Positions 23,682 through 26,827 of a stretch of DNA of 26,827 nt are shown here, piece after piece. Within the stretch, counting starts at the first letter, position 1; each line of letters starts with the position of its first letter. Below the pieces are notes generated by a model that was given only the letters and a program-made list of their open reading frames with translations, had not been told where the DNA came from and made no database searches. This DNA comes from a candidate division WOR-3 bacterium (lineage in GTDB: Bacteria; Hydrothermota; UBA3072), in contig JBDRZZ010000022.1 in NCBI GenBank assembly GCA_039804165.1, positions 1-26,827 on the forward strand, written 5' to 3'. A program made the translations under genes and the position numbers.

Positions 23682-24866
23682 ATGCTCATTTACTCAGTAA
23701 CAGAAATCACAACAGCTATTAGAAAGCAGGTTTCTAATATTGGATGGGTGTGGGTTCAAGGAGAAGTAAGCAATCTTACATATCACACTTCAGGACATAT
23801 TTATTTTTCCCTAAAAGATGAAACCTCTGTTCTAAAGGGTGTTATTTTTAAAAGCGTAGCTCGTCAACTGGAATTCAAATTAGAAGAAGGAAGAATTTTC
23901 CAAGTATACGGAAGAATAGACATATGGGAAGGCGCAAGTCAATATCAAATAATAGGCGAAAAAGTTCTTCCAGGAAAATTTGGCTTTTTCTATATTAAAT
24001 TTCAAGAGCTAAAGGAAAAATTAGAGAAAAAGGGACTTTTTGACGAAAAAAATAAGAAACCCATCCCCTTATTCCCTAAAAGGATAGGAATAATAACCTC
24101 AACTGAAGGAGCAGCAATTAGAGATGTTCTTAAGATCATAAAAAAACGTTTCCCTCTTGTAAGAGTGATAATTCGTCCAACAATTGTCCAAGGAGCTGAA
24201 GCTCCAGATGATATAATTAATGCAATTGAAGATTTCGAATCATTTGGTGAAATAGATGTTCTAATCTTAACAAGAGGGGGTGGTTCTATTGAAGACTTAT
24301 GGGCTTTTAATGAAGAAAAAGTGGCAGAAAGAATTTTTAAATGTAAGATTCCAATCATTTCTGCTGTTGGACACGAAAGAGATTTCTCAATAGCGGATTT
24401 CGTTGCTGATAAGCGAGCTGCTACTCCAACAGAGGCTGGACAAATTGTTGTTCCAGATATAAACGAAATTAATAATCAACTAGAGAATATTAAATACAAA
24501 TTAATAAAATCCTTAAAGCAGAAGTTAGAAGCTCACTCATTACACCTCAAAGCAATAGAAAAAAGTTATGCAATAAGACAACCTTTATATATTTTCGAGC
24601 TAAAAGAACAACGGCTAGATTACATTTACGATAAGCTTATTAAAGAAATTAGAACAAAAATTGAAAAAAATAAAGAAAAGCTAAGTAATATTGAAAAAAT
24701 TATCCAGGCAACTTCATATGAGAGAACCCTTGCAAGAGGATATTCAATAACAAGAAAAGAAGGAAAGATTATAAAAGATTCATCCGAACTTAAAGAAAAT
24801 GACTCAATCTCTATTATTTTTCATAAAGGCAAAAGTAGAGCAATCGTCCAAGAAATTGAAAATTAA
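23682..24866 (+). CDS. xseA: Exodeoxyribonuclease VII large subunit
   Basis: Catalytic subunit of ExoVII, which degrades single-stranded DNA from both ends. 394 residues, normal to slightly short. N-terminal OB-fold (about 1-100): WVQGEVSNLTYHTSGHIYFS, then FKSVAR. Nuclease domain: PKRIGIITSTEGAAIRDVL, RGGGSIEDLWAFNEE, SAVGHERDFSIADFVADKRA and PTEAGQIVVPD; then a coiled coil (about 265-345) and the C-terminal LARGYSITRKEGKII. No convincing SD precedes the ATG at 23682, 16 bp after folD. The small subunit gene xseB is not in this window. xseA converges on the lamin-tail gene with 2 bp between stops. Confidence 0.95.
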   Translation: MLIYSVTEITTAIRKQVSNIGWVWVQGEVSNLTYHTSGHIYFSLKDETSVLKGVIFKSVARQLEFKLEEGRIFQVYGRIDIWEGASQYQIIGEKVLPGKFGFFYIKFQELKEKLEKKGLFDEKNKKPIPLFPKRIGIITSTEGAAIRDVLKIIKKRFPLVRVIIRPTIVQGAEAPDDIINAIEDFESFGEIDVLILTRGGGSIEDLWAFNEEKVAERIFKCKIPIISAVGHERDFSIADFVADKRAATPTEAGQIVVPDINEINNQLENIKYKLIKSLKQKLEAHSLHLKAIEKSYAIRQPLYIFELKEQRLDYIYDKLIKEIRTKIEKNKEKLSNIEKIIQATSYERTLARGYSITRKEGKIIKDSSELKENDSISIIFHKGKSRAIVQEIEN

Positions 24867-24868
24867 CT

Positions 24869-26467
24869 CTATCTTCCAACAGAAATAACCGTTTTATCTA
24901 CAACTTTCTCAAAACCATCTATATTCTCAATGAGTAAAAAAACTATGTAAAGATCAATTGGAACAACCTCTCCTTTTTGGTCCTTACCATCCCAAACCCA
25001 TTCTCCTGTCTCTCCCCCATATAGGTTAGAGTTTTCTCGCAATAAGTGTCCTCTTCTATCATATATTTTTATCGTTACCTTATTCCTCAAATAAGGTAAA
25101 CCAAATGATATTACACTCATTTCATCTATCCCATCTCCATTAGGAGTAAAATGCTTAGGAAAAACGGCTAAATTTACTTTTTCCTTTTTATATTGTGCAA
25201 ATATTGAATTCTTTTCTCCAGGACTTCCACCGGGAAAAACAGATGAACCCCAATTAGTTGGATTGCTACTTGAGATCTCTGGATTAACTCTTTCCAAAGA
25301 ATAATTTCTATTTGCAAAACTCCCTTTATAAAACAAATAGTCCAAAAGAAAACCATCTTTATCAAAAACAAAAACACTATCTCCTTCATTTGAAAAAGAT
25401 AATTTCGTCTCTAAAAAAGAAAGAGGCCTTTCCCCATAATAATTCAAAAAAGAAATAGAATCAGAAGTTACTACAAGATATCCTTGAGAAGGAATTTCTA
25501 CTTTTCCTGAAAAATTATTATCTATTCTAAAAGAATCTAAAGAAATCTTATATGGTGTTCTATTAAAAAGCTCTATCCATTCGGGAGCTTTCTCTGGAGC
25601 AAACATAATTTCATTTATGACAATATCTGAGACTCCATTTCCTATTCTTATCCTCCTAAAGATAGTTTTACTTATTAAAGTAAAACCTACTAAGTAAACA
25701 TCATCAAAAGGAAGAGAAAAATTAACTACAAAGGAAGAATCTTTTGGAATATTAAATATAGGAAAAGTGTCAATAAGCTCTCCTATATCAAGAATATTAT
25801 TCCTGTTTTCATCATTAAATATTTTTATTGTTCCACTTAAGATTTCTTCATAAATATTAGTAAAATAAACTAAAACCTCATTTCCTTCCACTCGAATAGA
25901 ATCTAACAAAAAATCTGGAGAAGAATAAACAGAATTTTTTCTTCCAGGAGTTGAACCAGAAGGATCTTTTGAAGCTTTCCAGTTTTCTGGAGTATCTCCT
26001 CCATAAGGATAAACTCTTTCTACAGAAACCCCATCTCCAGGATTAAAAGGGAAATAATAAGTAGAAATAGTATCACCTTTTGGCGAAATAAGAACAATTG
26101 GATCTGTTGTGGCAAGCCCATCTCCAATTGTAGTGTTACTAACAGTTAACAATAAACAAGAAGGAATACCGTAAGGCATATGGTACTCCCCAGAATCTGG
26201 ATATTCTGGATCCAAAATAAGAGCAAAACCTCCTGGGAGAAGAATCGTGTTAGAATCTCTTGAAAGCAAATAGAAAGGAACAATTTCATCAACAGCGTCA
26301 AAATCTGAAATTTTCCATCCCTTTAAGTCTACAGGCTCCAGTCCAAGATTAAAAATTTCAATAAATTCATTTCTATCTTCAGAAGATCCAATTCCACTTG
26401 AACCGAGAGGATTAGACATTACCTCATTTATACAGAGATTAGAAAATAAAAAAATTAAGAAAATCAT
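24869..26467 (-). CDS. Secreted protein with two lamin-tail domains and a CHU_C/FlgD-like C-terminal domain
   Basis: 532 residues from ATG 26467. A short hydrophobic leader (about 1-12, MIFLIFLFSNLC) is followed by lamin-tail domain 1 (about 13-175: INEVMSNPLGS, EFIEIFNLGLEPVDLKGWKI, ending in GSTPGRKNS). Next come an Ig-like linker domain (about 180-280, with an EF-hand-like DENRNNILDIGE) and lamin-tail domain 2 (about 285-420: VINEIMFAPEKAPEWIELFN, ending in GGSPGEKNS). Last is a C-terminal domain (about 435-532: FTPNGDGIDEMSVISF, KIYDRRGHLLREN, WVWDGKDQKGE) as in CHU_C/gliding-motility or FlgD-Ig-like C-termini. Lamin-tail domains are seen in bacterial extracellular nucleases and surface proteins; no nuclease motif is visible. 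The frame extends to a TTG at 26518, but a TTGACA-17-TATATT promoter lies inside that extension. Caveat: the leader from ATG 26467 is short and lacks a basic residue. Confidence 0.8.
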   Translation of the reverse strand: MIFLIFLFSNLCINEVMSNPLGSSGIGSSEDRNEFIEIFNLGLEPVDLKGWKISDFDAVDEIVPFYLLSRDSNTILLPGGFALILDPEYPDSGEYHMPYGIPSCLLLTVSNTTIGDGLATTDPIVLISPKGDTISTYYFPFNPGDGVSVERVYPYGGDTPENWKASKDPSGSTPGRKNSVYSSPDFLLDSIRVEGNEVLVYFTNIYEEILSGTIKIFNDENRNNILDIGELIDTFPIFNIPKDSSFVVNFSLPFDDVYLVGFTLISKTIFRRIRIGNGVSDIVINEIMFAPEKAPEWIELFNRTPYKISLDSFRIDNNFSGKVEIPSQGYLVVTSDSISFLNYYGERPLSFLETKLSFSNEGDSVFVFDKDGFLLDYLFYKGSFANRNYSLERVNPEISSSNPTNWGSSVFPGGSPGEKNSIFAQYKKEKVNLAVFPKHFTPNGDGIDEMSVISFGLPYLRNKVTIKIYDRRGHLLRENSNLYGGETGEWVWDGKDQKGEVVPIDLYIVFLLIENIDGFEKVVDKTVISVGR

Positions 26468-26474
26468 TTTGGTA

Positions 26475-26503
26475 AATATAAAAGAAGAGACATTTAATGT
26501 CAA
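26475..26503 (-). promoter_or_regulatory. Consensus promoter of the lamin-tail gene (leaderless)
   Basis: On the minus strand, TTGACA (26498-26503), 17 bp spacer, TATATT (26475-26480), then 7 nt to ATG 26467. Transcription should begin about 1 nt before the ATG. Same -35, -10 and spacing as the SLBB promoter. Confidence 0.75.
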
Positions 26504-26546
26504 TACTTCTTTTATCAAATGAAAAACAAAAGATGAAATGAAGTCT

Positions 26547-26588
26547 TAAAAGATAAAGGGCGTCCTTTTGAACGCCCTTTATCTTTTA
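26547..26588. terminator. Perfect 17-bp-stem terminator, works in either direction
   Basis: The 17-nt arms at 26547-26563 and 26572-26588 are exact reverse complements around an 8-nt loop (CCTTTTGA). The loop-proximal part is the GC-rich AGGGCGT/ACGCCCT and the outer part is A-rich on one side and TTTATCTTTT on the other, so each strand has a GC stem followed by a T-rich tract. It lies 29 bp past the stop of the minus-strand gene at the right edge and 44 bp before the next promoter, so it most likely ends that transcript. Confidence 0.85.
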
Positions 26589-26616
26589 GCAGGGCATTAG
26601 TTCTAAGTGGTTCAGT

Positions 26617-26827
26617 TTAGAGAGTCTGGATGGTGTATGTTATTACACAACTTGAGGAAGCTGTATTGGTCTCATCACCATCAATCTCAACACGATAATT
26701 CTGCTCAAGATGCTGCCAACCAAGAGTGCTACCTGAGCCACTCTCAATCACACTCGGAGAAGTGCTGAAAGATACCCAATTTACTGGAGGATTGTCCGCA
26801 TACTCAATCTCACTAAGCTCTATCCCA
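26617..26827 (-). CDS. C-terminus of a probable surface/secreted protein (partial)
   Basis: The last 69 residues of a gene that continues beyond the right edge, ending in VITYTIQTL and a TAA at 26617-26619. No domain is recognised. The stretch is rich in Ser, Thr, Asn and Gly with alternating hydrophobic residues (for example WVSFSTSPSVIESGSGSTLG and YRVEIDGDETNTASSS), as in beta-sandwich surface proteins, and has one Cys. Codon use is visibly more G+C-rich (GCG, GAC, CAG, CTC, ACC) than the neighbouring genes. Together with the strong terminator this fits either a highly expressed structural protein or an acquired gene. The frame is unbroken over 210 bp, and the other frames carry stops. Confidence 0.7.
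   Translation of the reverse strand, partial: GIELSEIEYADNPPVNWVSFSTSPSVIESGSGSTLGWQHLEQNYRVEIDGDETNTASSSCVITYTIQTL

Noticed and set aside
1-26827. CRISPR array or defence island
   Set aside because: No regularly spaced direct repeats and no nuclease, helicase or toxin-antitoxin genes beyond housekeeping ones were seen.

Overview
This is a gene-dense, strongly AT-rich bacterial chromosome segment: poly-A/T-rich spacers, AGA as the dominant arginine codon, and many 4-40 bp gene overlaps. It holds mostly housekeeping genes on both strands plus a few envelope or surface proteins. The organism looks like an uncultured bacterium. A secreted protein with two lamin-tail domains and a CHU_C/FlgD-like C-terminal domain, an SLBB protein, bacterial RtcB and YjbQ would all suit a WOR-3-type or FCB-related candidate phylum, possibly thermophilic. 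That placement is an inference; no rRNA is present to test it.

Layout. 1-333: decayed 3' end of an IS481-like transposase. 343-1044 (+): rsmE. 1068-11699 (-): a run of ten genes in at least three transcription units. These are a SagB-type nitroreductase and yjbQ; then rtcB, mutL, miaA, ispG and a small conserved protein; then an SLBB protein, a two-TM sensor-like coiled-coil protein and leuS. 11700-11870: divergent promoter region. 11871-24866 (+): tRNA-Arg, eno, an ftsB/divIC-like gene, acpS and tRNA-Val. These are followed by a long translation/division/nucleic-acid cluster: thrS, infC, rpmI, rplT, pheS, pheT, a zapB-like small gene, zapA, rny, ymdB, folD and xseA. 24869-26467 (-): lamin-tail surface protein. 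26547-26588: perfect 17-bp-stem terminator. 26617 to the right edge (-): C-terminus of another probable surface protein with visibly higher G+C.

How the genes work together. The plus-strand cluster is the classical thrS-infC-rpmI-rplT-pheST arrangement, extended by Z-ring factors (zapB-like, zapA), RNase Y and its usual neighbour YmdB, then folate (FolD) and repair (XseA) functions. The minus-strand cluster combines RNA ligation/repair (RtcB), mismatch repair (MutL), tRNA modification (MiaA) and isoprenoid synthesis (IspG).

Main points of interest: (1) operon-head genes rsmE, the SLBB gene, rtcB and the lamin-tail gene have sigma70-type promoters whose -10 box ends only 6-8 nt before the ATG and have no Shine-Dalgarno, so their mRNAs should be leaderless, while internal genes mostly carry an SD; (2) infC starts with AUU, upstream of its first ATG; (3) PheT lacks the tRNA-binding OB insertion; (4) FolD lacks the residues aligned with the catalytic Lys and Gln; (5) the nitroreductase has two in-frame starts, each with a strong SD, with and without a signal-like peptide; (6) the SLBB plus sensor-like coiled-coil pair is the best candidate for an undescribed envelope system. 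No CRISPR array, phage or defence island is visible.
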